Positions 9,576 to 19,833 are shown, counted from the stretch's first letter. The stretch: 64,000 nt of DNA from Rhynchopus euleeides (GCA_963210315.1 OY723255.1:1302001-1366000), one strand, 5' to 3'. Numbers and translations are program-made. The notes: generated by a model from the letters alone, not told the origin.

Positions 9576-11000
9576 ATGCATCTTGTGGAACTCACCCCCT
9601 CGACAGAGGCCCTTAACGCCGCAGCGTGCACCTGCCTTTCAGAGGAGTGGCCGAATGTCACAGCCGGACAGCGTGCAGCACGCATCCTTGCTAAGGGGGG
9701 TGTTTCGTATGCCTTGGTGGAGGGCACAACGGAGACAGACAGAGATGCAGCCACCAGGGGCACCGCAGGGAACGCTGGCACAGAAGCTGCCAACGATGGC
9801 ACCACAGCGGAGGCTACTGCCATCACGGAGAACAGCATGCCAACCACCGGTCCGCCATTCCCCGCCGCACCTATGACGAATGCCTCGACCATCTCCGCTG
9901 CCCCGACCTTGCTAGGCTATGCACGTCTCCAAAAGGTGGTCGACAGTGGTGAAGGCTCCTCCTGTGCAGCTACTTCGGTTGTCATCCCAAAGGCACGCCG
10001 TGGTGAAGGACTAGGTACAGCTCTCATGGCTGCGGTGGAAGAGGCAGCGACTGCAGCGGGGTATGCTTATCTGTATCTGTGGACGTCGACGGCGAAAGGG
10101 TTCTATTTGCGATGTGGGTATATGATGTGCGACAGAATTAATCTGGATAAGCCGGTCCTCCGGGGAAGAGGCCAAGCGGTCTTGGCGTTAGAGGCAATGT
10201 TGAGGGGGCGCGCCCCGGGCCCTGCCCAAGAGGACAATCCGCAGGACGGTGAGGATGTGGTGTGGCTGCGGAAACGCCTGCTTGACAAGACGGAGTCGGT
10301 TCTCCGAGAGGGGCCGGAGCTGTGCAGGTTGGTTGCGCAAGCAGTGGGTCCCCTCGGGTTGGAGCGCTTTACGTATCAGTGCGAAAACCTGCCGTGGGCG
10401 AAGCAGATTGGCCCTTCCTGCGGCTTAGCAGCGTTGCGTATGGTGTACGAAGGGCGTAGCATAGAGGTGGATGGGAGCAGTCGTACAGATGGCCTTCTGA
10501 AGGAGGCAGTATCCCGCGGGTTTACCAATGACGGCGAGATGTTCCGCATTGCCGAGCTGTGCACACTCTCCTCAGAGCACCTGAAGATCCCCGCTACGGT
10601 CGCCCCTGCAACAGCAGAAACCCTGCTTGGCGCGCTGGAAGCCGGGAAGCTTGTTGTTCTGCCATACGACAGAAGCCCGGGGACGTCCTTGCCAGCGTTA
10701 TATGAAGGCGCCTACGCACATTACGGTGTGGTTGTGGGGTACGGTGTGGGTGTGCGTGGAGGTCCCGACGTTGTGTGTGATTGCAGGAAGGTGGCAGAAG
10801 TGGCGGACGTCGCAGAGGAGGCTGTGTACCTTATCGTTCAGCAGGGCATGGCGGCGGCGCCTGTTGTTGCAAGTGTATCGCTGTGGCTGGAGTCGAACCA
10901 CAACCTCTTCCCTTCAGAACGTACAGTCAACAGATTCAAAACCGACGAACAGTCTGAGGTGAAGAAGGCAGATTTAGCGGGGAAGTGCTTGGTGCTGTAG
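9576..11000 (+). CDS. NAA80-like actin N-acetyltransferase fused to ACTMAP-like actin maturation protease
   Basis: The frame encodes 474 residues. The start at 9576 is chosen because a poly-C tract and ACAAAAG precede it and residue 1 begins the conserved N-terminus (MHLVELTP...LSEEWP). Residues 1 to about 215 form a GNAT fold: VVIPKARRGEGLGTALM (about 134-150) is acetyl-CoA motif A, and LYLWTS...GFYLRCGY is the terminal motif, as in NAA80. A T/A-rich insert lies at about residues 50-110. From about residue 265 the sequence matches the C19orf54/ACTMAP cysteine protease: QIGPSCGLAALRM with candidate nucleophile Cys282, GFTNDGEMF from residue 315, LVVLPYD, and AHYGVVVGY with candidate His382. 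In animals ACTMAP trims the actin N-terminus and NAA80 acetylates the new terminus, so the fusion would carry out consecutive steps on one cytosolic substrate. Both active-site signatures look intact. Neighbours are repeats; no actin gene is in the window. Confidence 0.85.
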   Translation: MHLVELTPSTEALNAAACTCLSEEWPNVTAGQRAARILAKGGVSYALVEGTTETDRDAATRGTAGNAGTEAANDGTTAEATAITENSMPTTGPPFPAAPMTNASTISAAPTLLGYARLQKVVDSGEGSSCAATSVVIPKARRGEGLGTALMAAVEEAATAAGYAYLYLWTSTAKGFYLRCGYMMCDRINLDKPVLRGRGQAVLALEAMLRGRAPGPAQEDNPQDGEDVVWLRKRLLDKTESVLREGPELCRLVAQAVGPLGLERFTYQCENLPWAKQIGPSCGLAALRMVYEGRSIEVDGSSRTDGLLKEAVSRGFTNDGEMFRIAELCTLSSEHLKIPATVAPATAETLLGALEAGKLVVLPYDRSPGTSLPALYEGAYAHYGVVVGYGVGVRGGPDVVCDCRKVAEVADVAEEAVYLIVQQGMAAAPVVASVSLWLESNHNLFPSERTVNRFKTDEQSEVKKADLAGKCLVL

Positions 11001-11950
11001 TGGAGGGTGTGGAGGGCAGAGGTTGCGGGTTGGCTAGGGTGTGGGGAGGGCGTGGGGGGTGTTTTTTCATGACAGCGTCTTCACGTATCATCGTACTGCT
11101 GCTTCTTAAAAAGCCAGTTCTGATGCAAAACCCAGGTTTCGTGAAGGTACGCCGCAACAGACGCCTATTATCTTAGATGTCCGGGCGTGAGATGATGTGA
11201 TGACTGTTTAAAGTGTTTTCTCATATGTCCATGAGGGGCTGGTTGCATGAAGAGGGGTGGGGAGATGCTGCCCCATGGGTGAAAGGTGTTCCCCAAAAAA
11301 AGCAAGAAAAAAAAGAAGCTCCAAGGAAAAAGGTGTCTCAAAACTAACGGAACACCACCCCCCCCCCTCTTTTTTTGTTAGTCTTTACCACCCATTCGCG
11401 GCTTGTTTTTCATAGTACATTGTTGCTCGTGGTGTGCATGTTACAGTGCTAAGAGCCCGTAGAAGCAAAGGTAGAACCTGCTGCGCTAGCCCCACCATGC
11501 AGCCTCAGTACGACAGGACGCGCGCAAAAGCGTAGCAACCGTGCTTCCTTCTTTTTTAATGATGCGTTGACGCTTCCACCACCCTAGAGCCTGCTGCTTT
11601 GATGTGGGTGTGGAGCACATGTGAACACGAGATAGCTAGACACACAGAAAAGGAAGAGGATCGTCGGAAGCACACCTCACACGTTTACGCATCATAAATG
11701 TGATCAAAAAAAAGGAGGGGAGGTCAGGTCGTGGGGGGGAGAAGTGTTGCGTGCTTTGTATGCGACGTGCCGGAAAGAAGAAGGGGCTGTGTGCGGCAGC
11801 CGTATATATATACCACCCATTGCAGTACCGTGGGTGTCATGACATGAGGGGGTTGTCTTCACTGCTGCATTCTACTTGTCTCCGGTTTTTTTGAACAAAG
11901 CTGTCCTCGTCTTTCCCCAACCACCCCCACCCAGGCATACTGAAAAATCA
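11001..11950. other. gene-free downstream region
   Basis: No gene seen. Contains A-rich runs (11293-11315), a TATATATATA at about 11804-11813, and at 11917-11955 the conserved lead-in of the WD40 genes (CCAACCACCCCCACCCAGGC, then AAAATCAATACC). Confidence 0.5.
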
Positions 11951-11955
11951 ATACC

Positions 11956-11963
11956 ATGGAAGT
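11956..11963 (+). pseudogene. WD40-family start codon remnant
   Basis: The usual lead-in AAAATCAATACC is followed by ATGGAAGT, exactly the first codons of the WD40 genes. Sequence then switches to a GAGGGCCTTCGCTACC element end. Everything after the third codon is missing here. Confidence 0.6.
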
Positions 11964-12985
11964 GAGGGCCTTCGCTACCGGGTGAGAAAAAAATGAGAAA
12001 AATGAGGGGAAAAACGAGTTAAAAAAAGAGTCAGGGGTGTTGGGGGGTCCCTAGCCTGGGGAGCATATTTGGACCCCGATTCAAGCGAAAAGCACGATTT
12101 CGGTGTGACTCAGATCCAAGATCTCACTCACAGGGTTGCGACGAGGTGCAAAATCCGAAGAAACCCCTAAGTGTGACGAAAAACGACGACGCAGCGATTT
12201 TCACACACAAGTCTTGAGAGCGGGACTGGGAAGACCTCTTGCCGAGGTGGTGCAGGCGCTCCGAAGAGAGTCGCGGGACAGGCCTGTCCGGACTCGGCCC
12301 AGGTCAAGAGGACCCTCAGGGCCCCGGCCCAGTCCAGGGGGACCGCCCAGCATCGGCCTTCTTGCACGGGGGTTTTGTTGCTGTTTGCTTGCTGCTGTTT
12401 GCTGTGTTGTTTATCATCACTGTTGCTACATAGTGCAGTTTCCGCCACGTGCGTTGCACGGTGCGACGGGGGCGCGACCACCACCACCCTTCATCAGGAA
12501 ATCGGGTTGTGTGTGCGTTGGTGCTCGGCCCCTCTCGCAGATCTTGACTAGGCAGACTGTCCCCCCTCCCCTGTCCGGCCCTCTGGGCAGCGAGCTCGTG
12601 CCTGGTCAGGCAGGTAGGGCAGCTGCCCGACCTATAAAAGTTTTGGGCACGAGCCCAGCGAGATCACTGCCTCTGGGCAAACTATTGCTTTGTTGTGCTT
12701 CTCGCGTCGAGCGAAGATACTTGCACCGCACTATGCACTAAATCTCCCTGCCAGGGCCGAGCGTGTACAGGGTCCCCTTGTCCCCCCGATTTGCCTTGGA
12801 ACGTCTCCCAATTTTCCCAGATTTTGTCCTCCTATTCAGACCGACCCCGCCACCAGTCACGTGACTGAGAGTGACTGGCAGTCAGCCGAAATTGCGAAAA
12901 TTGGCCCTTCTCCCCTGGCCAGCCAAAAAACCCACCTGACTGACTGACGAGCTGTGACGAGCTGTGACTGGTAGCGAGGGCCCCC
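11964..12985. mobile_element. about 1-kb element with MITE-like ends, AGT flanks
   Basis: The left end GAGGGCCTTCGCTACC and right end GGTAGCGAGGGCCCCC are the termini of the 109-bp MITE family, and AGT lies outside both. The inside is mostly unrelated sequence with no recognised protein. The portion 12850-12985 resembles half of a 109-bp element. It may be a large family member or two elements whose outer ends coincide by chance. Confidence 0.4.
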
Positions 12986-13178
12986 AGTGAGTGCTGTTTT
13001 TGAGGCAGCTGTGCTGTGCATCTGAGATGAGAAGAGGGTAGATGATTGACGCGGCAAATTCCAGCACCCCCTCCACACTCGCCCCCACCCCACAACATGC
13101 CCTCTGCCCTGTGACGTCGCCCGACACACCTCACCTCCCCAACCACACCCACCCCAGGCGTGCTGGAAAATCATTAGC

Positions 13179-14333
13179 ATGGAAGTGACTGTGCGTCATG
13201 CCGGGAGCGGGGACAGCTGTGTCGTCGGAGTTCCGGAAGGCGGGACCGTGGTCGGGCTGAAGGCGGATGCGCTGGAGGAGATGTTTCCCGGTCCCATCAA
13301 CAACGCATCCCGTGAGGCTGAAAACGCAGCAGCACACATCGAAGGGTGTGAGGAGGAGCTGGACGATGCAGAGCGCGTTGCCGACACGGGTCTGGAGGAC
13401 GGGGGTGCTGTCAAGCTCGTCCCACGCTGGCCCACAGTCAAGGCTCCTACAGTCTACTCACCTCCGCACGGCACCGCTATCAACTGCGTCACACTGTCGA
13501 GGTGTGGGAAGCTGTGTGCTGTGTGTGACTTCGAAGGGCACGTCACTGTGTTTGACACCACCACCGCTGCTGTGGTGGCGGACCTCACACACGGCAGCAC
13601 GGCGATTCTTTACGCGGCGTTCTCACCCTGTGGGACGTGGTTGACGACGTGCTCATATGAGTGCACCATCTGCGTGTGGCTGACAGCAACCTGGGAGCAG
13701 GTGCACCTGCTGCATCACAACAAGTTCCTCTACTGTGCAGAGTGGACACACTGCGGACGTCTGGTGTCTGGAGACCACACCCTTAACCTCACAGGTGCCG
13801 TGTATGGGACGGTGCGTGTGTGGGACTTGAAGGGCACACCAAGGGCCACACTGCTGGAGGGTCACAGCGATGTTGTTTGCAGCATTGCTGTGTCACGCAC
13901 GAGGATCTTCAGCGGGTCATATGACTGCACCATCCGTGTGTGGGATATCAACACCCTCACACACAGACGCACCCTGGATGAGCATGCTGGTCCTGTGACC
14001 AGAGTCACCCTGACCAATGACGAGCAGCACCTGGTGTCGTGCTCTGACGATGGGTCACTCAAGGTGTGGTGCACAACCACCCTCAGCTGCTTGCGCACTG
14101 TCAGACTGGACGGGCCTGGTGCGGGCTTGGCTGTGTCGCAGCCAGGTGGTGTTGCTGTTGTGCTGACTTCGAAGGGAGCCAGCCTGTACAGCCTCAGCAC
14201 AGGTGAGCGTCTTGGCAGGGTGGACTCCCATGATGAGGGTGATGTTGCACTGAGCCCCTGCGGGAGGTGGGTCTTCATCCAACCGACCGACAATTCCGTC
14301 TCTGTGTGTGCTGTGTCTTCCATTTCACCCTGA
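13179..14333 (+). CDS. ubiquitin-like + seven-blade WD40 protein, copy 1 (intact)
   Basis: Encodes 384 residues; the start is in the family context CAGG-N20-AATACCATGGAAGTGACT or its close variant. Residues 1 to about 86 resemble a ubiquitin-like fold: a beta strand EVTVRHAGSG, TVVGLKADALEEMF in the position of the ubiquitin helix, and DTGLEDGGAVKLVPR at the end. Seven WD40 blades follow, with strands such as GHVTVFD, TICVWL, TVRVWD, TIRVWD and SLKVWC. The fourth-blade Thr-His run is encoded by seven dinucleotides (CACACACAGACGCA). This copy has a longer loop in blade 3 (DHTLNLTGAVYG). Predicted soluble cytosolic scaffold; no enzymatic domain is seen. Ligand unknown. Confidence 0.8.
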   Translation: MEVTVRHAGSGDSCVVGVPEGGTVVGLKADALEEMFPGPINNASREAENAAAHIEGCEEELDDAERVADTGLEDGGAVKLVPRWPTVKAPTVYSPPHGTAINCVTLSRCGKLCAVCDFEGHVTVFDTTTAAVVADLTHGSTAILYAAFSPCGTWLTTCSYECTICVWLTATWEQVHLLHHNKFLYCAEWTHCGRLVSGDHTLNLTGAVYGTVRVWDLKGTPRATLLEGHSDVVCSIAVSRTRIFSGSYDCTIRVWDINTLTHRRTLDEHAGPVTRVTLTNDEQHLVSCSDDGSLKVWCTTTLSCLRTVRLDGPGAGLAVSQPGGVAVVLTSKGASLYSLSTGERLGRVDSHDEGDVALSPCGRWVFIQPTDNSVSVCAVSSISP

Positions 14334-14554
14334 GTGCAGTGTCTCGGAACCCTGTTCCCTCCCTTGTGCGTTTTTTGTTTTCGAGTTGTGCTGACAACGC
14401 AGCAAACTTTGCTCTGCAGATCATGCAGGACACACCACCTGCAGCAGGCGTGTGGGGTGTTCTCGCGATCGACGAATACCCGCTGGCTCTTCTCTCCCCT
14501 TTCTGCAGATGCAAAGTGTCTTTTACCATCCCACCACCAATGTCCCGTCTGAAA

Positions 14555-15333
14555 CACAGCACAGCTTTGTGTCTTGGAGGAAGTGTACCACTAGTAAGGA
14601 CTGACGTCATCTCTTCTGTCTTTCAGACAATGCACAACAGCCGGTCGTGTTATTGTGCAGAGGAGTGGGAGAAGCCGTCACCAAGCTGGTGGTGTGCAGC
14701 AAATGGTTTTCTACTCGTTCTATTGTCCTTGTTCCGAGTTACGAGCGGCACAGCACATTCGCGAAGTAACAAATGAAATCGTACAACTGGGGGCCTTCGC
14801 TACCAAGTGTGACTGAGTGAGAGAAAGTGAGCCACGGCCCACTTCCCCTCACTGGCTGACGAGCTGTGACGAGCAGTGACTGGTAGCGAGGGCCCCCACT
14901 GAAGCTTTGATGATTGGCACCTTCAGGGCACTTCACACAGCCTCAACACAGCCTTGAGACAAGTGTGCGTTCAACAAAAAGTTGTTTGGAACTGTTGTCC
15001 CACAGTTGCTTGACAGGGTGTCTACATTATCGCTCAAGGAGTACGTTTTTCCAGGGGTTTGCGCCGACCGACAGAAGGACGTCCAGCAGGCGTATTTTCT
15101 TTGCACCAGTTTGCTTTTTGCCTCCTCACAGCACGACCTAACCCTGCCTCACTTTGGAGGCAGCTGGGCTGTGCATCTGAGATGAGAAGAAGGCAAATGC
15201 TTGACGCAGCAAAGGCCAGCACCCCCCTCCCACTCACCCCCACCCCGCAACATGCCCTCTGCCCTGTGACGTCGCCCGACACACCTCACCTCCCCAACCA
15301 CACCCACCCCAGGCGTGCTGGAAAATCAATACC
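14555..15333 (+). repeat. 5' cassette of WD40 copy 2, with 109-bp MITE inserted
   Basis: Same block order as the other cassettes: GCACAGCTTTGTG, the 33-bp GT-AG segment, CCGGTCGTGTTATTGTGCAG, the CTTGAGACAAGTGTGCGTTC block, GTCCAGCAGGCGTATTTTC, the GAGGCAGCTG box and the CACCCACCCCAGGCG acceptor-like tract. Unlike copies 3-5, the CTTGTCCTTGTTCCGAG site is uninterrupted. Confidence 0.75.
14789..14897. mobile_element. 109-bp MITE, ACT target duplication
   Basis: GGGGGCCTTCGCTACCA ... TGGTAGCGAGGGCCCCC, flanked on both sides by ACT. Differs from the 42198 element at only about two positions. Confidence 0.85.
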
Positions 15334-16460
15334 ATGGAAGTGACTGTGCGTCATGCCGGGAGCGGGCACAGCTGTGTCGTCGGAGTTCCGGAAGGCGGGA
15401 CCGTGGTCGGGCTGAAGGCGGATGCGCTGGAGGAGATGTTCCCGGGTTCCATCAACAACGCATCCCGTGAGGCTGAGAACGTGGCAGCACACATCGAAGG
15501 GTGTGAGGAGCTGGACGATGAAGAGCGCGTTGCCGACACGGGTCTGGAGGACGGGGGTGCTGTCAAGCTCGTCCCACGCTGGCCCACAGTCAAGGCCCCC
15601 GCTGTCTACAACAGTGCGCATGAGGAGATGATATACTGTATCACACTGTCGAGGTGTGGGAAGCTGTGTGCTGTGGGTTGCCAGAACGGACACATCACTG
15701 TGTTTGACACCAGCACCGCTGCTGTGGTGGCGGACTTAACACACGGCGACGACGATACGGATTGGACTGCGTTCTCAGTCTGTGGGACGTGGTTGGCGAC
15801 GTGCTCTGAGGAAAGCACCATCTGTGTGTGGCTGACAGCAACCTGGGAGCAGGTGCACATGCTGGACCACGACGACGACAACGTGCTCAGTGCAGCGTGG
15901 ACACACTGCGGACGCCTCGTGTCCGGAGACTCCGAAGGCAAACTGCGTGTGTGGGACTTGAAGGGCACACCGAGCGCCACAGTGCTGGAGGGTCACAGCG
16001 CTGTTGTTGGCAGCATTGCTGTGTCGGGCACGAGGATCTTCAGCGGGTCAAAGGACAAGACCATCCGTGTGTGGGACATCAACACCCTCACACACACACA
16101 CACACCCTGGATGAGGACGCTCATGACGTGAGCGGTATCGCCCTGACTCAGGATGAGCAGCACCTGGTATCGTGCTCTCCCGATGGGTCACTCAAGGTGT
16201 GGTGCACAACCACCCTCAGCTGCCTGCGTACTATGGACATGGGCAGTCTCTACTCACTTGCTGTGTCACAGCCAGGTGATGTTGTTGTGGTGGAGGGGAT
16301 GGACAGCGGTGCTCTGTACCGTCTCAGCACAGGCAAGTATCTGAGGGAGGTACGCACAGATGGTTTTGGTGTTGCACTGAGCCCCTGCGGGAGGTGGGTC
16401 TTCGCACCAACCGACTATTCTTCTGTCTCTGTGTGTGCTGTGTCTTCCTGTCCACCCTGA
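15334..16460 (+). pseudogene. ubiquitin-like + WD40 protein, copy 2 (frameshifted at CA repeat)
   Basis: The N-terminal domain and first four blades read from 15334. The frame then shifts in CACACACACACACACA just before 16110, and blades 5-7 continue in another frame to 16460. Intact members have seven dinucleotides at this point; this copy has eight uninterrupted CA units. In the current frame the protein would stop at 16131 after 265 residues and lose three blades. Otherwise it is closest to copies 3 and 5. It could be a pseudogene, a switchable allele or a sequencing slip. Confidence 0.8.
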
Positions 16461-16595
16461 CTGCTGTGTCTCGGAACCCTGCTTCCCCCCCTTGTCCCTT
16501 TTGCACCGCGTTCCTTTCTTGCCTCGCAGCACAGCACCCCTAACCCCGGATGAGCAGAACAAAGCAATTGAGCACCCCTCACTCCTGCCTCTGTT

Positions 16596-17015
16596 TTGAG
16601 GCAGCTGTGCGGTGCATCTGAGATGAGAAGAAGGCAAATGATTGACGTCGTCCTCTCTGTGCAGACAGCCCCACACCCCCGCCCACTCCAGGATGAGCAT
16701 CACAAAGCAAGACCCCCCCCTCCCCTCCCTCACGAAGCCCCCCTTCAGTGCACCGCCACACAGCCCAGCTGCGTTGCCGCAGGCATGTCGCAGGCAGGCG
16801 GGCTGCTGGCGGTGTCCTTCCACAGGCACTTCCAGCTGTGGCGTCTCGACACGTGGGAACACCCCGGTGCTGTCCAGAACGCACTCGCGGTACCCGGGGA
16901 GGTGTGGAGCGGGGTGTGCCTGTGCGGCACCTTTCTCTTTGTCTCCGCCAAGGTGCCGTTCGTGTGTTGTCCACCAGTGAGGTGGCAGCGACTGCAGGGG
17001 CTGCTGACTGAATGA
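16596..17015 (+). pseudogene. WD40-blade-like orphan frame downstream of copy 2
   Basis: Contains GGLLAVSFHRHFQLWRLDTW, a plausible single beta-propeller blade, and ends LQGLL. Related sequence follows copies 3 (to about 20293, with one extra G near 20175 that shifts the frame) and 5 (cut at about 34558 by another repeat). No stable start codon is shared among the copies, so a functional protein is doubtful. Confidence 0.35.
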
Positions 17016-17528
17016 GATGGTGTGTGGGAGGGTGGGAAGGTGGACGGGGGGAGAGGGGAGAGGGGTCGCCTTTGCATCGCTCCCCGGCGGGCCTCCCCCC
17101 CGCTGTGTGGCGTGGCGGGCTGTTCCTTTTGGGGTTCTGAGGGGGGGTGGGGTGGGGTGGGGTGGTGGTCTGGTCTCCTTCCCACGGCAGCTAGGGGGAG
17201 CAGCTTCTGTGCATGCAGGGAGGTCGAGGGTGTGGGTAGGGGTTGTGATTTTGTGCGTTTATTTCACCCTTATTGCTGTGTCTGGGAACCCTGTTCCCTC
17301 CCTTGTGCGTTTCTTGTTTTCGAGTTGTGCTGACAACGCAGCAAACTTTGCTCTGCAGATCATGCAGGACACACCACCTGCAGCAGGCGTGTGGGGTGTT
17401 CTCGCGATCGACGAATACCCGCTGGCTCTTCTCTCCCCTTTCTGCAGACGCAAAGTGTCTTTTACCATCCCACCACCAATGTCCCGTCTAAACACAGCAC
17501 AGCTTTGTGTCTTGGAGGAAGTGTACTA

Positions 17529-17920
17529 CCGTGAACGGAATAAATCTGAACCGTAAGAAGTCCTGGACGTAATAATTCTGGACCGTAAAAATTCTGGACC
17601 TCGGGGGGTCCAAACCGATTGGACCTTTTTTCCGGTCCAGAGTGGTTTGCTGTTCCCCCCCAAGATCACCGGGTTTCTGCTCCCGCGGGAAGCGTTCACA
17701 AGCGTGAACGGGACGGTCGGCGGTCCAGACCCCCAATAGCGGGGGTCGCTCTGACCCCGCCCCAGACCCCCGCTCCAGGGGGTGGGGGTGCACCGTGTGA
17801 GAAATCGCCATGTATCGCCAAGTCCCCCAAACTGGTCTGGACCGGACAAATTCTGGACCTCGGGGGGGTTCTGGAGGTGGATTGGACCTTTTTTACGGTT
17901 CAGATTTATTCTGTTTACGG
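17529..17920. mobile_element. 392-bp TA-flanked inverted-repeat element
   Basis: The left end CCGTGAACGGAATAAATCTG and the right end (inverted CCGTAAACAGAATAAATCTG) are terminal inverted repeats. TA lies on both sides. The cassette at 32281-32300 has the unoccupied sequence GTGTACTACTAGTAAGG, proving insertion at TA with duplication of TA. Inside is a nested block ending GGGGTGCACCGTGTGA related to the CACGGTGGACTCCCAC family. No transposase is encoded. Confidence 0.85.
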
Positions 17921-18050
17921 TACTAGTAAGGACTGACGTCATCTCTTCTGTCTTTCAGACAATGCACAACAGCCGGTCGTGTTATTGTGCAGAGCAGTGG
18001 CAGAAGCTGTCACCAAGCTGGTGGTGTGCAGCAAATGGTTGTTATTTGTT

Positions 18051-18144
18051 GGGGGCCTCGCTACCAGTCACAGCTCGTCAGTCAGTGAGGGGAAGTGCCT
18101 GACTCACGTCTTCTCACTCAGTCACACCTGGTAGCGAGGCCCCC
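18051..18144. mobile_element. 94-bp MITE, GTT target duplication
   Basis: GGGGGCCTCGCTACC ... GGTAGCGAGGCCCCC between two GTT trinucleotides. Occurs at the same cassette position at 30231-30325 and 32417-32511, while cassette 2 is unoccupied there. Confidence 0.85.
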
Positions 18145-18616
18145 GTTCTCTTGTCCTTGTTCCGAGTTACGAGCGGCACAGCATATTTGAGGATTGGCAC
18201 ATTCGGTCCACTTCACACAGCCTCAACACAGCCTTGAGACAAGTGTGCGTTCAGCAAAAAGTTGTTTTGAAGTGTTGTCCCACAGTTGCTTGACAGGGTG
18301 ACTACATTATTGCTAAAGGAGTACGTTTTTCCAGGGGTTTGCGCCGACCGACAGAAGGACGTCCAGCAGGCGTATTTTCTTTGCACCAGTTTGCTTTCTT
18401 GCCTCCTCACACAACACGACCTAACCCTGCTTCACTTTGGAGGCAGCTGTGCTGTGCATCTGAGATGAGAAGAATGCAAATGCTTGACGCGGCAAGGGCC
18501 AGCACCCCCCTCCCACTCGCCCCCAACCCGCAACATGCCCTCTGCCCTGTGACGTGGCCCGACACACCTCACCTCCCCAACCACACCCACTCCAGGCACA
18601 CTGGAAAATCAATACC

Positions 18617-19738
18617 ATGGAAGTGACTGTGCGTCACAGCGGGAGCGGGGACAGCTGTGTCGTCGGAGTTCCGGAAGGCGGGACCGTGGTCGGGCTGAAG
18701 GCGGATGCGCTGGAGGAGATGTTCCCGGGTTCCATCAACAACACATCCCGTGAGGCTGAAAACGTGGCAGCACACATCGAAGGGTGTGAGGAGGAGCTGG
18801 ACGATGCACAGCGTGTTGCCGACACGGGTCTGGAGGACGGGGGTGCTGTCAAGCTCGTCCCACGCTGGCCCACGGTCAAGGCCCCTGCTGTCTACTCAGC
18901 GACGCATGGCAAGGACAGCACGTGCATCACACTGTCGAGGTGTGGGAAGCTGTGTGCTGTGGGTTGCGAGAACGGACACGTCACTGTGTTTGACACCATC
19001 ACCGCTGATGTGGTGGTGGACTTAACACACGGCGACGACGACACGGATTGGACTGCGTTCTCAGTCTGTGGGGAGTGGTTGGCGACGTGCTCTGAGGAAA
19101 GCACCATCTGCGTGTGGCTGACAGCAACCTGGGAGCAGGTGCACATGCTGGACCACGACGACGACAACGTGATCAGTGCAGCGTGGACACACTGCGGACG
19201 CCTCGTGTCCGGAGACTCCGAAGGCAAACTGCGTGTGTGGGACTTGAAGGGCACACCGAGCGCCACAGTGCTGGAGGGTCACAGCGATCTTGTTGGCAGC
19301 ATTGCTGTGTCGGGCACGAGAATCTTCAGCGGGTCAATGGACAAGACCATCCGTGTGTGGGACATCAACACCCTCACACACACACACACCCTGGATGAGG
19401 ACGCTCATGACGTGAGCGGTATCGCCCTGACCCAGGATGAGCAGCACCTGGTGTCGTGCTCTACCGATGGGTCACTCAAGGTGTGGTGCACAGCCACCCT
19501 CAGCTGCCTGCGTACTATGTACATGGGCAGTCTCTACTCAGTTGCTGTGTCACAGCCAGGTGATGTTGTTGTGGTGGAGGGGATGAACAGCGGTGCTCTG
19601 TACCGTCTCAGCACAGGCAAGTGTCTGAGGGAGGTACGCACGGATGGTTATGGTGTTGCACTGAGCCCCTGTGGGAGGTGGGTCTTCACACCAACAAACA
19701 GCGTTTCTGTCTGTGCTGTGTCTTCCGTTTCACCCTGA
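18617..19738 (+). CDS. ubiquitin-like + seven-blade WD40 protein, copy 3 (intact)
   Basis: Encodes 373 residues from the family start (an upstream in-frame ATG at 18554 lies in the conserved 5' region and is not preferred). The ubiquitin-like part is almost identical to the other copies. Blade 2 and 3 segments carry HGDDDTDW and DHDDDNVI, shared with copies 2 and 5. The CA tract has seven units, so the frame stays open to VCAVSSVSP. The close match to copy 5 over the whole gene and both flanks shows a recent duplication. Confidence 0.85.
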   Translation: MEVTVRHSGSGDSCVVGVPEGGTVVGLKADALEEMFPGSINNTSREAENVAAHIEGCEEELDDAQRVADTGLEDGGAVKLVPRWPTVKAPAVYSATHGKDSTCITLSRCGKLCAVGCENGHVTVFDTITADVVVDLTHGDDDTDWTAFSVCGEWLATCSEESTICVWLTATWEQVHMLDHDDDNVISAAWTHCGRLVSGDSEGKLRVWDLKGTPSATVLEGHSDLVGSIAVSGTRIFSGSMDKTIRVWDINTLTHTHTLDEDAHDVSGIALTQDEQHLVSCSTDGSLKVWCTATLSCLRTMYMGSLYSVAVSQPGDVVVVEGMNSGALYRLSTGKCLREVRTDGYGVALSPCGRWVFTPTNSVSVCAVSSVSP

Positions 19739-19833
19739 GTGCAGTGTCTCAGAACCCTGCTTCCCTCCCTTGTGTGCTTCCCTTTTGCACCGTGTTCCTT
19801 TCTTGCCTCGCAGCACAGCACCCCTAACCCCGG

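Larger units (their letters stand above)
17496..18616 (+). repeat. 5' cassette of WD40 copy 3, carrying two inserted elements
   Basis: The cassette is interrupted at 17529-17920 by a TA-flanked element and at 18051-18144 by a MITE. The remainder matches the other cassettes block by block. Confidence 0.75.

Noticed and set aside
12136..12741. 201-residue plus-strand frame
   Set aside because: Arg/Pro/Cys-rich composition typical of GC-rich non-coding DNA, located inside a probable mobile element, no domain.
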